A DNA stretch of 64,000 bases from contig CAMCMB010000007.1 of the NCBI GenBank assembly GCA_945875845.1, positions 1-64,000 on the forward strand, read 5' to 3'. How positions within the stretch are numbered: position 1 is the stretch's first letter; the number at the start of each line of letters is the position of its first letter. Source of the stretch: Pirellula staleyi DSM 6068. Its GTDB lineage: Bacteria; Planctomycetota; Planctomycetia; Pirellulales; Pirellulaceae. This document shows, in pieces, positions 1 to 9,050 of this stretch. The notes beneath the pieces were generated by a model, which made no database searches, had not been told where the DNA came from, and worked only from the letters and a program-made list of their open reading frames with translations. The translations under genes were made by a program, and so were the position numbers.

Positions 1-181
1 AAATGCCCCTGGGTTTATCCCAGGGGATTGTTACCTTCATCCTAGCGAGAAGGTCAGATACCACTGGCGTAAAGCCAGATGGCATGCATTGAAAATGCCC
101 CTGGGTTTACCCCAGGGGATCGTTGCCTTCACCCTAGCACGAAGGTCAAATACCACTGGTATAAAGCCAGATGGCATGCAT
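1..181. repeat. Two tandem copies of a 92-bp palindromic repeat
   Basis: Copies begin at 1 and 93 and differ at only a few positions. Each contains two hairpins: CCCCTGG-GTTTAYC-CCAGGGG and CTGGC-GTAAA-GCCAG. The first copy may extend beyond the left edge of the window. A related fragment in the opposite orientation lies at 19939-19978, which shares the CTGGCGTAAAGCCA core. The rest of the gap up to the next gene at 327 holds nothing I recognise. Confidence 0.85.
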
Positions 182-326
182 CTATCCCGCATGCAGTCTA
201 CGCTTCGCGAACAATGGCATATATTGACGTCCAACGGCGGATTGGGATACTGCGAGACTCGCACCTGGATCGGTTGCTGCCAACCCTCAAGTCCGAAGTT
301 AAACTTAGGAAGAAAAGACTAGACCC

Positions 327-1238
327 ATGAAATCCGATGAGATACCACCCTCAAACGCATTGCCTCCACGAGATGCACACACGCGAGGATTGCACCGGAC
401 CATGACTCTGGGCGGGGCTTATGCAACTCGAAACTATACCGTCAAGCACTTGCAAGACTTGAAAGGCAAGACCGTTCTCACCGAAACGATGCCCTTCACG
501 ACTAGCGAGGCGATCGCGGCGGAAGAAGCTGGAATCGATACGCTGAAAGTTAAGTTTGATCCAAGCAACCCGGCCAGTGCCATCGCGATCCGAAAGGCAG
601 CGCCTCATACATTCATGACCTTTTGTATCGGGCTGACCAAGATTGCTACCGCAGCCGAAGCGGTTCGTGCTGGCTACGATGCCATGGAAATTGGGGCTGA
701 TGGAATCATGTGCCAATGGGGACCAGAGCTGATTCGAGCTGTTTCAAGTGCTGGAATCCCTGTTGAAGCACACGCTGGCCTCGTACCTCGCTTAAGCACA
801 TGGACCGGTGGCCTCAAAGCGGTTGGAAAGACCATCGAGGAGGCTCTATGGGTATACAAGCAGGTCCAGGCATTCGAAGAAGCAGGAGCCTGGGCAGTCG
901 AGGTTGAAGTCGTACCTGCTGAGTTACTGATGCAAATTTCCAGTCGCACACGCCTGGTTACCTCGTCGATTGGCGCCGGTAGTGGTGGCGATATTCAATT
1001 CATGTTCGCAGAAGATATTTTGGGTAATCACGCTCCTCCTTACCCACGCCATACCAAACAATATCGGAACCTTTTTCAGATGGAACAAGCTATGCAAGCA
1101 GAGCGAGTCGGAGGTTTTCGAGACTACATTGACGATGTCAAAAACGGTCGGTTTCCTGGTCCTGAACATAGCGTCAGGGCACCTAGCGGATTGATCGATC
1201 AGTTCCTTTCCGCCGTCGATAGCGACCAGGACAAGTAA
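327..1238 (+). CDS. PanB-like (ketopantoate hydroxymethyltransferase / PEP mutase superfamily) TIM-barrel protein
   Basis: The 303-residue protein is colinear with PanB. A VLTETMPFTTSEAIAAEEAG segment sits in the LTAYDxxxA position, followed by GIPVEAHAGLVPR (PanB GIPVxGHxGLxPQ), a TGGLKAVGKT segment (GGYKVQGRT), EEAGAWAVEVEVVPAEL (the glutamate-containing EEAGAxxxVLExVPxEL), SIGAGSGGD (IGIGAGxxxDGQ) and a closing NGRFPGPEHSV (GxFPxxEHxF). Known PanB uses two Mg-binding Asp residues and a Lys-Leu-Glu motif. Here the VGDS site reads VKFD, the ADMPFG site reads TFCIG and the VKLEG site reads AMEIG, so normal PanB chemistry is doubtful. The start ATG follows an A/G-rich AGGAAGAAAAG ribosome-binding region. 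It converges on the downstream minus-strand operon. I infer a C-C bond lyase or transferase acting on an oxoacid; the substrate is unknown. Confidence 0.75.
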   Translation: MKSDEIPPSNALPPRDAHTRGLHRTMTLGGAYATRNYTVKHLQDLKGKTVLTETMPFTTSEAIAAEEAGIDTLKVKFDPSNPASAIAIRKAAPHTFMTFCIGLTKIATAAEAVRAGYDAMEIGADGIMCQWGPELIRAVSSAGIPVEAHAGLVPRLSTWTGGLKAVGKTIEEALWVYKQVQAFEEAGAWAVEVEVVPAELLMQISSRTRLVTSSIGAGSGGDIQFMFAEDILGNHAPPYPRHTKQYRNLFQMEQAMQAERVGGFRDYIDDVKNGRFPGPEHSVRAPSGLIDQFLSAVDSDQDK

Positions 1239-1293
1239 CGTCCTAATATGCCTGACAAGACGTCTGAACGGGTGACGGACAACCATGAAGTAT

Positions 1294-4254
1294 TCATTTC
1301 AATTCTTCCGAAGTCGGCCACTTTTGGACCAGGCCATCTTCGGTCAACGTCCAAAAATAAAATTGATCGGAAACGATGGCTGCATAGGCTCGGTTGCTGC
1401 TGTAATTGAAATTGTGCGCAACTCGAAAACCTTGATTTGCAACCACATCGATTCCGTCATCATGCGCAATTGCAATATGGCCTGTACGCAAGAAGCAAGC
1501 CTTGGAATTCTTGGCGTGCCTGTCGATCTGAAGGAAACGAAATTCATCGCTCTTAAGCCACTGCATAATCACACCTTGCGACATTCCAACGATGACACGG
1601 GGGCGGCTAAATCGATTGGAAACAGTAAGGCTCTCAACCCCATGCGGTAGATCCTCCGAATGGACGAGCTCAGTGGAATGGTAGATTCGAAGTTGCTGCC
1701 CCCGAGCAATCACCGTTTGAGATTGATGCTTTGCAATTCTCCATTTGGACATTGCAGGTAAGTCACTTGGGAAGTCTGCAAAATCTTGGTTCAAGTTCTG
1801 TATTGGGTAATAGACATGCCGTTCACGGTCCAAGGTTCCGAGCCGTACTTCGGAATTACAATCTTCCAAGAGCACCCCCTGCTCATGTCCGATCGTTCCC
1901 TCAGGCGCCTTTTCAATCAATTCAGGTGGCACAAAGCAATCCAAGATCCTTGGATTTGCAGGTACGATCCGAAAGCTCAACGCTCCGTCGTACCAATAGG
2001 TCGATCCTTCGCGAAAGAGGGACGAACCGCTGCTGCTCCCGACAAAGCATAGAAATGTTTCCGTCCCGTTGCCCGTCCTTCCCGAACTGCGGATCCAACG
2101 TGGTGCTGTTTCGTTCGAGAAAAACGAACGAATCTCAACGCCTCCGCCTGGAATCATGGATGCGTGCTGTCTTGGCTTTCGTCCTCCCCCGGATTCCAAC
2201 CATCCAGGTTGCACGATGAGTGTTCCATTGTGCTCTCCGAAACATAAGGGGCCTCGAAGCGTGGGGATCATTCCAAACCACTTTGGTTCCGAATTGAGCG
2301 GAATCGAGAGTAATGGTTCCAGCTTTGGCAACGATTTGAGTAGAGGAGTGGCCGTTTGCGTACGAGGCGTCGATTCGTTCAGCTTGTGACCATAACGCCA
2401 TGTATCCCGATGAAGCAATGAATCCTCTGGAGTCGCTCTTCGGAGCGCTTCAGACACACCTGCGTGAATGGAGCCATGGCTTGACGAACTCAACACTTGA
2501 CTGGCGTAGAGATACAAAGCTTGCTGTGCTCTGTTTTGAACTCCCGGCACATGATAGGTTCGAACGACGTTTGCCAGAAATTGCGCCGGCCAAGATCCGC
2601 AATCTAGAACCGATGGAGTCTTGACCAATCGATCGATTTGCTGCATCGCGTCGTCATGACGAGCAGCTTTGGAAAGGATCGACATCGTCTTTTCGATACA
2701 AACTTCACCTTGATGACCGAAGGGCCAATTGCGTTGAAGCATCACGAGCGCTTCCTCTGTGGCATCCAGTTTGCCGACCAAGGTATCCGCAGCATCGCAC
2801 CATCGCGAACGACTAAAGCAATCCTCAACATGGCATCGGTAGGCTTCGACCGCTTTCTCGTTTTGGTCAAGTTCGCGGTAGAGATCACCCGCCTCAAGGT
2901 GCATTCTCGTATTCTTGTACAAAATGAGCGTCTCATCAAAATCGCCAGCCAAACGAAATAACTCTGCCGCTTTTTTTGGGTGACCAAGTCGATCGCGATA
3001 GATGACCGCAGCGGAACGATATAATTTCCCTTGCTCCAATGCATTCGCGGCGGACGAATAGTCCCCGATGAGATGAGCATAAATGAACGCAGCCCGCTCG
3101 AATTGACCCGCTTTGAGCTCTCGAAGCGCGAGCTGCGTATATTGACTCAGAAGTCGAGCTCGCAAATCCGCGTTCAATGACCAAGCATCGCCACCTCCAG
3201 AACCAACGGAGCGCCAATCGCGAGGCACAAGCTCAGAGCTGGCTTTCCCCATCCCTCGCAACGCATCCACATCCGACATCGGAATCGCATACCTCAATCC
3301 GTCGTCCGGGTTCTTCGCCAACATCTCCAACAGTCGATTTACGGATGCATTGCGACGTGCTTCCAAAGCCTCGCTCCATTGCTGCATTTGGTTCTTTGCC
3401 CATTCACGAATCTGTTGCGTCCATTGCATAGACGACAGTGCGCCCCGTTGGGTAGGCGATTTCTTGGTCGGTGCACGAGAATGCACTGGCTTGTCGTTTG
3501 GCAAGTTCTTGTTCCTGGCTGCGTGGGCTATCCATTCGGAGACCTTGGAGATGGATTTCCCAAGGGCAGATAGAAAACGCATCTTGAAATCGTCAGCCCA
3601 ATTTCCTGGACGTTCTGCTTGGCTAGGCGAAAGTCCCAACAATTTACTGGAGTTTGTACCGATATTCTTGCCCGTATCTGCAAGCCATTGTTGCAAAGTA
3701 GGTGGAGCTGGCGCGTCGACCCGAATAAGCCTTTCCGGCAATGCCGTCCCCTGCGTTGCATCGGACCAACTGCGAGTAGGAAATGGCGTGATCTGAATCA
3801 ACGATTGGATTCCACAACGCTGCGATCGGTCGATCCCAAACAAGCCGAACGTCGGGTGCCATACCAAAATCTCTTTCTGATCGGCCAACAACAAGTCCCA
3901 TTCGGCAGCACGCGGTTCCGGGAGTAGTTCCCCAGCTGAAGGAATCCATACCTCGCGATTCATGAGGGTGCTATGAGAAACCAACCGCATCTCGGTCACG
4001 GGAGCGACTTGCTGGAATGGAGCCTCAACGTGCAAACGAAGGGTCGACGAGAATCGAAGGAACGCACCCTTTTCGACCCCATTCAGGAGCAATGGATAGA
4101 AATCGCACTGAGTTGCATCGGAACAAGAGTGAATCGCTAACGCAATCCATTTCGAAACGTCATTGGATTCAACAAAGTACCCCGTCGCCGATTGATGCGT
4201 TTTGATTTCCGTCGCCAAATGGAGTCGTACCGCGATATCCATCATGATTTCCAT
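1294..4254 (-). CDS. MoxR-vWA-propeller ternary system protein: N-terminal bpX-like region, TPR-like helices, C-terminal beta-propeller
   Basis: This 986-residue protein is the last gene of the five-gene operon; its start overlaps the upstream stop by 13 bp. The first ~180 residues are a mixed alpha/beta region rich in Trp and Pro (for example EILVWHPTFGLFGI), of the sort seen at the front of bpX-family proteins of these systems. Residues ~200-300 are polar and helical. Residues ~380-560 form TPR-like hairpins that read like a supply chain: FERAAFIYAHLIGDYSSAA, YRSAAVIYRD, KKAAELFRLAGDF, EAGDLYRELDQNEKAVEAY. Residues ~640-986 carry repeated beta-strand blades, with PRVIVGMSQGVIMQWL and YFWTLTEDGLVQKWP near the end, and look like a beta-propeller. 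No catalytic motif, signal peptide or membrane segment is seen. Role inferred: scaffold or sensor of the system. I am sure of the layout and less sure of family names. Confidence 0.65.
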   Translation of the reverse strand: MEIMMDIAVRLHLATEIKTHQSATGYFVESNDVSKWIALAIHSCSDATQCDFYPLLLNGVEKGAFLRFSSTLRLHVEAPFQQVAPVTEMRLVSHSTLMNREVWIPSAGELLPEPRAAEWDLLLADQKEILVWHPTFGLFGIDRSQRCGIQSLIQITPFPTRSWSDATQGTALPERLIRVDAPAPPTLQQWLADTGKNIGTNSSKLLGLSPSQAERPGNWADDFKMRFLSALGKSISKVSEWIAHAARNKNLPNDKPVHSRAPTKKSPTQRGALSSMQWTQQIREWAKNQMQQWSEALEARRNASVNRLLEMLAKNPDDGLRYAIPMSDVDALRGMGKASSELVPRDWRSVGSGGGDAWSLNADLRARLLSQYTQLALRELKAGQFERAAFIYAHLIGDYSSAANALEQGKLYRSAAVIYRDRLGHPKKAAELFRLAGDFDETLILYKNTRMHLEAGDLYRELDQNEKAVEAYRCHVEDCFSRSRWCDAADTLVGKLDATEEALVMLQRNWPFGHQGEVCIEKTMSILSKAARHDDAMQQIDRLVKTPSVLDCGSWPAQFLANVVRTYHVPGVQNRAQQALYLYASQVLSSSSHGSIHAGVSEALRRATPEDSLLHRDTWRYGHKLNESTPRTQTATPLLKSLPKLEPLLSIPLNSEPKWFGMIPTLRGPLCFGEHNGTLIVQPGWLESGGGRKPRQHASMIPGGGVEIRSFFSNETAPRWIRSSGRTGNGTETFLCFVGSSSGSSLFREGSTYWYDGALSFRIVPANPRILDCFVPPELIEKAPEGTIGHEQGVLLEDCNSEVRLGTLDRERHVYYPIQNLNQDFADFPSDLPAMSKWRIAKHQSQTVIARGQQLRIYHSTELVHSEDLPHGVESLTVSNRFSRPRVIVGMSQGVIMQWLKSDEFRFLQIDRHAKNSKACFLRTGHIAIAHDDGIDVVANQGFRVAHNFNYSSNRAYAAIVSDQFYFWTLTEDGLVQKWPTSEELK

Positions 4255-7016
4255 CCTTCAATGATATGCAGTAATACATCAAGTCCCATTTTGGAAGCGT
4301 TGATCATGGGATGATGTCCGCAATGATAGGGCGTGCCAAACCAATGACCATCGCTTATCCAACCACTTGCTAGCCCATCTTGGATGAGCAGTGTGATCTG
4401 TCTATGCCGATTATCGAGCGAACGCAGGTGCATCATACCTCGACTGTCTAGGATGGCTTCGATCGAGCCGGAGCGAGCAAACTCCAGCCTAGTGACCATT
4501 TCTCGCGACAGCTCTCGGTCAAACTCAAACGGTTGTTCCGCATGAACGATGTCCGACTCCGCCAACGATTTCGCTCGCCACACCAAGGCGTTATTCTCGT
4601 AGTTCAAGCTCAACATGTTTTGGTTGCGCATCAAGGAAAGCTTTCCATCGACAATTCCAATGCGGTGAAATCGATTTCGATACGATCGAGACGGGAGCGC
4701 CTTGTCAGCTCCCCAAACGATGGTAGACCAAGAGTTAGTTTTTGCAGGATTGGAACGGCAGCCACTGGGCTTGCCATCGTTGTCCATTTCCAAAGCAACC
4801 AAACCCGTATCCGTAGGAATTTGGATCCAGCGATTGTTTCCCACCATGGCGAAGTCTCGACTAGAGAGTGGTTTCTCCAGCATCCAGGTGGGAAGCGGTT
4901 CGTCGCTACCATTCGAATGCAGCAATCTTCCCGACGAAGTGATCGCGACAAAACCTTTGTGGACTGGCCCCGGCCCCACAAACAGCAAGTCCCTGGAAGA
5001 TCGAACACCTTGAAAAACGACGGGAACCAAATCGTATCCTAATCCGTTGAAGTGTGCCGCAATCCAATCCCCATTTTGGACTCGAAACAAATTGCTGCCA
5101 CAAACGTCTCCATTCACCGAATGGTTGATATAGCTACCGTCGATAATGTTGAATGCTTGGAGAATACGGTTCGCACTCATGAGTAGATCATTTTGTGGCA
5201 TTGCAAAGAAAGCTGGACCCGATTGAAATTCGAACTCAACCCGCCCCATAAAGGAGTAGTCGACTGCGTTGAATCGCAAAAGACAACGCGTTGTTTTCGA
5301 CAAATCGCCCCATACCACCCAAAGAATAGTCCCACTCACATTGAATCCGGTGCCAAGCAGCTCTCCCCGAGGCATAGGTGCTTTCAAAACGACGTAGCCC
5401 AGATCATGGGCATCCCACAGCACCAATTGTCGATCATGCGTGTACCCTAACAACCGCCCACAATCTACAGGATATTGCTTGACGTTTGACGTGGACAATC
5501 GCAACGGAAAGGGATTGCAATCAAAGATTTTGGGGAGCTTTTCTTGGGTGATGAGCGAACTCGCCGCACCCCTTGCCGTTCGTTCCGAAACATCTTGATT
5601 TGCATTCGGTTCAACAAGCTTGATCTGCATTCGTTTTATAGAGCGAGTCCCAGCCCGGCTGTACTCACTCAATTCCAGATTGCCTAACCGATCAACAATT
5701 GCTGCGGTCAGTCCCATCAATTTGGAGTTTCGCAATGCAAGGCGAAAATCGACATCCTCCCAGACGTCGCGAGTGAGAATCAAGTAGACCTCCGCATTGG
5801 TGCTTGATTGCGCCACTGCCTCACAAAAGGATTCCAGAACGTTGGCCGGCTGCAACCCAGCGTGCATCGACTCCAAATGCAATGACAAACCGCTTTGATC
5901 TGTAAAAAACGAACGCTCGATTGCTTCTTTCTGGGTCTTCCACGCAAATACATGCGCACTTTGCGAGGCGCTTGCGGTCAGAGCCAATCCAACCGCCGCT
6001 GAGTAGATTCGTGGAGTTCCCCACGATCGAATGCCGCAATCGATCAAGATACACCGATCCAGTGTTTCTCGGCTCGGAGGTGTCTCGCGGCGCATGTACA
6101 AAGCCTCACCCTGTGCAACGCGAACAGCCAGCGTTTCGTCGTCGTAAGCCAGCTCCGACATGAGTAAACGGTCCAAGTTGCCGCGATTGCTGATATCGGA
6201 GTAGCCCTCCATGTGCAAAGTCTTTTCAGGCACCAACCGAGCCGGACGATACAATGCCGCTAACAGATCTTTTGCAAGACGGCCAAGCGAATGGTTTTCT
6301 GAATCTTGGACAAGAGTTTCGATCAATTCGCGTGCTTCCAAAGCATCCGAATAGAATTCATCCAGCGCGGGCCGCCTCTCGGATTCGCCTAGTTCCAAGT
6401 CCTCCGTTTGAATCGGTCCATCGACGCCGGTTGCGATTCTACTTCGAATGGATTGTTCTTTGAAACCCTCTAGGACCTTGAGCAAATGGGCTAGATCCAA
6501 ACGCCATAGATAGAGCTTCTCCGACGGTACGATTCGAAGCTCGTTCAGGACAAAACCATCGCAAGTTTCGCGTAGCGATTGAACCACATGATGCGTGTCT
6601 GAAGCCTCACACCGAATCGGCAAAGTTTCTAAAATCATTTCAGCCAAGATCGCTCGATTTACTAAGGAATCATTCAGCTTTCTGGCGATTTCATTCAATC
6701 GGTCAAGTTGCTGGATCAATTGAAAAGCGATGGAATCGTTAAGCATCGATCCCTTCAGAAATGACAACAATGTCCGATCTTGGTCTGCGTTCACGTGGAA
6801 GCAATTCCAGCTCTTTCGCAAGGCTGCCATGACGAGCAGAATGCAATCTAGACGCGGCAACCCTCGTTCCTGGAACCTCTCTAAGAGATGAGATAACTCT
6901 TTCGCAAATGCAATCGTCGTTCCGTTCTGCCACTGAACACACCTGTCGTTGGAAGCCCATCGCCAAAATGTGTGTTCGCGCTGAGAAAGGTAGCTTATCG
7001 TTTCACGAATTCCCAT
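4242..7016 (-). CDS. vWA-domain protein with C-terminal beta-propeller (MoxR-vWA-propeller ternary system)
   Basis: The 924-residue protein has three parts. Residues 1-310 are helical, starting with a Trp-rich segment (HTFWRWASNDRCVQWQNG). Residues ~318-490 look like a von Willebrand factor A fold: a hydrophobic strand RCILIDCGIRSWG, a helix YSAAVGLALTAS, a later segment AEVYLILTRDVWED. The MIDAS sequence DxSxS is replaced by DCGIR, and the Thr and distal Asp sites are also altered, so metal binding is probably lost. Residues ~500-924 are repeated short strands with Asp-Gly turns (DRQLVLWDAHDLGYVVLK, WVVWGDLSKTTRCLLRF), consistent with a beta-propeller. Its start codon directly abuts the stop of the preceding gene and its end overlaps the next start, so translation is probably coupled. 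In related systems the vWA protein is the partner of the MoxR ATPase. Confidence 0.7.
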   Translation of the reverse strand: MGIRETISYLSQREHTFWRWASNDRCVQWQNGTTIAFAKELSHLLERFQERGLPRLDCILLVMAALRKSWNCFHVNADQDRTLLSFLKGSMLNDSIAFQLIQQLDRLNEIARKLNDSLVNRAILAEMILETLPIRCEASDTHHVVQSLRETCDGFVLNELRIVPSEKLYLWRLDLAHLLKVLEGFKEQSIRSRIATGVDGPIQTEDLELGESERRPALDEFYSDALEARELIETLVQDSENHSLGRLAKDLLAALYRPARLVPEKTLHMEGYSDISNRGNLDRLLMSELAYDDETLAVRVAQGEALYMRRETPPSRETLDRCILIDCGIRSWGTPRIYSAAVGLALTASASQSAHVFAWKTQKEAIERSFFTDQSGLSLHLESMHAGLQPANVLESFCEAVAQSSTNAEVYLILTRDVWEDVDFRLALRNSKLMGLTAAIVDRLGNLELSEYSRAGTRSIKRMQIKLVEPNANQDVSERTARGAASSLITQEKLPKIFDCNPFPLRLSTSNVKQYPVDCGRLLGYTHDRQLVLWDAHDLGYVVLKAPMPRGELLGTGFNVSGTILWVVWGDLSKTTRCLLRFNAVDYSFMGRVEFEFQSGPAFFAMPQNDLLMSANRILQAFNIIDGSYINHSVNGDVCGSNLFRVQNGDWIAAHFNGLGYDLVPVVFQGVRSSRDLLFVGPGPVHKGFVAITSSGRLLHSNGSDEPLPTWMLEKPLSSRDFAMVGNNRWIQIPTDTGLVALEMDNDGKPSGCRSNPAKTNSWSTIVWGADKALPSRSYRNRFHRIGIVDGKLSLMRNQNMLSLNYENNALVWRAKSLAESDIVHAEQPFEFDRELSREMVTRLEFARSGSIEAILDSRGMMHLRSLDNRHRQITLLIQDGLASGWISDGHWFGTPYHCGHHPMINASKMGLDVLLHIIEGWKS

Positions 7017-7838
7017 TCATGTCTCCACACCGCGATCGCTCTCGGTCCATAGGTGATCCTTCATGGACTCGACCGTCGCACGCACCGAAACGCGCGTCGT
7101 TGCAATCAACTCATCGTCCGCAATGACTTCGAGTGACGACTCGCTGAACCAAAGCAACCATTCTGTACTTTGCAAAGATAGTGAACGGCGAACGGCTTCC
7201 GATGGAACGCCAGGTATCCAACAATGCGGAATGGGAATCAATATTTGGTCAATGCATGACAATCGAATGCCCGGGATGTTTGGAACGGGAGAGCCAACGA
7301 CAAGTGTATTGAGACGCTTGCCTGCAAGCTGAATCTGCGAGGAGGCGTTGCAAGCAAAACGAAGCGATTTCCATCGTTGTTGAAAGTTTCGCAGGACGAA
7401 ACCACTCCAGTCTTCCAATGAGCATAGGATCGCCCCTGGTGCAAGGAGTTGTTCTGATATTCCCCATCGAAGCGGGATGGGAGATAGCGATGGCAGAGTA
7501 TCTGTTTTGACGACTTGCGGGAGCCACAGCCGTAACCATTCGCCTATAGGCAACCAAGTCATTTCTGGAGACAGTTTTTCTGTAGGAACCTTTTTCCCGC
7601 GAGGGATCAATCGATCTACCGAATCGATTTCAAAGATCTCGTTGCCAATCAGCATGGAAAAGATACGCTCTGCGTCTTGGACATCGTCGCGACGGACGCG
7701 TACCCAGAAAACCGACTCGAGGCTGCAGACTTGGACCTCACGCCGATCTCTCAACGTACATGCCCAACGCATCCACTCCGTGCGTGCACGGCCTGAGTTG
7801 CCATCGAATCTCGCAACTAACTCATGGTTGCGCCACAC
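7017..7838 (-). CDS. bpX-type accessory protein of the MoxR-vWA-propeller system
   Basis: A 273-residue cytosolic protein with no signal peptide or membrane segment. It starts with GTG only 3 bp after the MoxR stop codon and ends right against the start of the vWA gene. Visible features are a beta-rich N-terminus (LVARFDG, VFWVRVRRDD), a Trp-rich middle (MTWLPIGEWLRLWLPQV) and a Pro/Gly-rich stretch around VVGSPVPNIPGIRL followed by CWIPG. This pattern fits the small 'bpX' accessory proteins described beside MoxR and vWA genes; I do not assign a bpX number with confidence. No enzyme motif is present. It probably bridges the ATPase and the vWA/propeller proteins (inference from gene order only). 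Confidence 0.55.
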   Translation of the reverse strand: MWRNHELVARFDGNSGRARTEWMRWACTLRDRREVQVCSLESVFWVRVRRDDVQDAERIFSMLIGNEIFEIDSVDRLIPRGKKVPTEKLSPEMTWLPIGEWLRLWLPQVVKTDTLPSLSPIPLRWGISEQLLAPGAILCSLEDWSGFVLRNFQQRWKSLRFACNASSQIQLAGKRLNTLVVGSPVPNIPGIRLSCIDQILIPIPHCWIPGVPSEAVRRSLSLQSTEWLLWFSESSLEVIADDELIATTRVSVRATVESMKDHLWTESDRGVET

Positions 7839-7841
7839 GTT

Positions 7842-9050
7842 TCAGTCCCCCTCAATGACTTGGAGCTTGCTCCACACCACTTGCACTTTTTCTTGGAGAA
7901 AGCTGCGTTGGATTTCGTCGGTGACCCACTGACTGCGCGTCGTGAGAACTGCCAATTGATTGCGCAATTGTAGCTTCGAAGCCAACGTATCCTCGCTTGA
8001 GTCGGTGCTTTGCAACAGATCGATCAAACGGTCCAAAGCGGTCGCAATTTCTTCGGCGTTGGGTGGAGCATTGCGTTGGGATTGAGGATGCGCAGTATCG
8101 CGATTTTCATGCGACGATTGCTCCAATACGGACTCAACCATGGTTGCGAGCACTTCTTGTTGCTCTTGAATATCCCAAATGTGCTTAAGCACCCATAGAT
8201 CGGTCGTATTGGCAGCACTACGTCCGCAGAGAAGTACACTTGCAGCGATCGGCCTTTGAAGTTTCACAGCCCGTCGGTCGGAAATCGAGATGCCGGCCCG
8301 GCGCATTTTTCGAATCAAATCGATGTAAGTATCCGCAACTGGACTCAAATCGATCGACTCGGCTGCTCTTTGCAACTCGCGCAAACTCTCGACCGAGATC
8401 GAACTTTTTGAGCTCAGTTGAAAGCGTTGCATTGCCCAGCCCGCTCGTAACACTGCTGGCAAGCTTTCATCGGAAACGTTGTCGCACCGAACGCGAAGCA
8501 AAAACCGGTCGAACAAAGCATTGAGCGCTTCGTCCTCGGGCAATCGATTGCTGGCACCCACAAAAAAAAGTGCTGGCAAGGCTCGCGTTTCTCGACCGCG
8601 ACGAAAGATCCGTTCGTTCAACGCCATTAGCAAGCTATTGAGAATAGAGCTGTTCGCGTTCAGCAACTCGTCTAGGAAAACAAAGTCTGCTTCCGGAAGC
8701 ATCCCTTCGGTGTTTGTGAGCAGTTCTCCATCGCGGAGTTTACGGATGTCAAATGGCCCAAACAATTCATTCGGCTCAGTAAATTTCGTAAGAAGGTAGT
8801 CAAAGACTCGGCCATCGATTCGGTTGGCTAGGGATCGAACGAGAGCGCTTTTTGCCGTTCCAGGCGGTCCGAGCAAAAAGAGATTTTCGCGGGCGATCAG
8901 CGCGATCCCCATAAGGTCGATAATCTCATCCTTGCCAACAAAGACCTGCTTCAATGGCGTGATGACTTCTTGATTGAAGAGCTGTATGGTCTGTGAGAGG
9001 GCAGAAAGGTCAAGGTTGGATTGCAAAAGATTTCCATTCGTATTGGTCAT
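7842..9050 (-). CDS. MoxR/RavA-family AAA+ ATPase
   Basis: AAA+ ATPase of the MoxR branch: FVGKDEIIDLMGIALIARE precedes Walker A GPPGTAKS, then FTEPNELFGPFDI, Walker B with acidic pair FVFLDELLNANSSILNSLL, sensor 1 VGASNRLPEDEALNALFDRF (with the Arg finger in FLLR) and a helical lid. MoxR enzymes work with a vWA partner as ATP-driven remodelling chaperones. I place the start at 9050 (MTNTNGNLL), not at an upstream codon at 9110, because MoxR proteins begin about this far before the VGKDEII motif. Even so it overlaps the upstream gene by 41 bp, unusually long. The C-terminal ~90 residues are a poorly conserved helical tail. It is the motor of the five-gene system. Confidence 0.93.
   Translation of the reverse strand: MTNTNGNLLQSNLDLSALSQTIQLFNQEVITPLKQVFVGKDEIIDLMGIALIARENLFLLGPPGTAKSALVRSLANRIDGRVFDYLLTKFTEPNELFGPFDIRKLRDGELLTNTEGMLPEADFVFLDELLNANSSILNSLLMALNERIFRRGRETRALPALFFVGASNRLPEDEALNALFDRFLLRVRCDNVSDESLPAVLRAGWAMQRFQLSSKSSISVESLRELQRAAESIDLSPVADTYIDLIRKMRRAGISISDRRAVKLQRPIAASVLLCGRSAANTTDLWVLKHIWDIQEQQEVLATMVESVLEQSSHENRDTAHPQSQRNAPPNAEEIATALDRLIDLLQSTDSSEDTLASKLQLRNQLAVLTTRSQWVTDEIQRSFLQEKVQVVWSKLQVIEGD

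Noticed and set aside
1-181. CRISPR-like array
   Set aside because: Only two long units with no regularly sized spacers and no cas genes; the structure is a tandem palindromic repeat.
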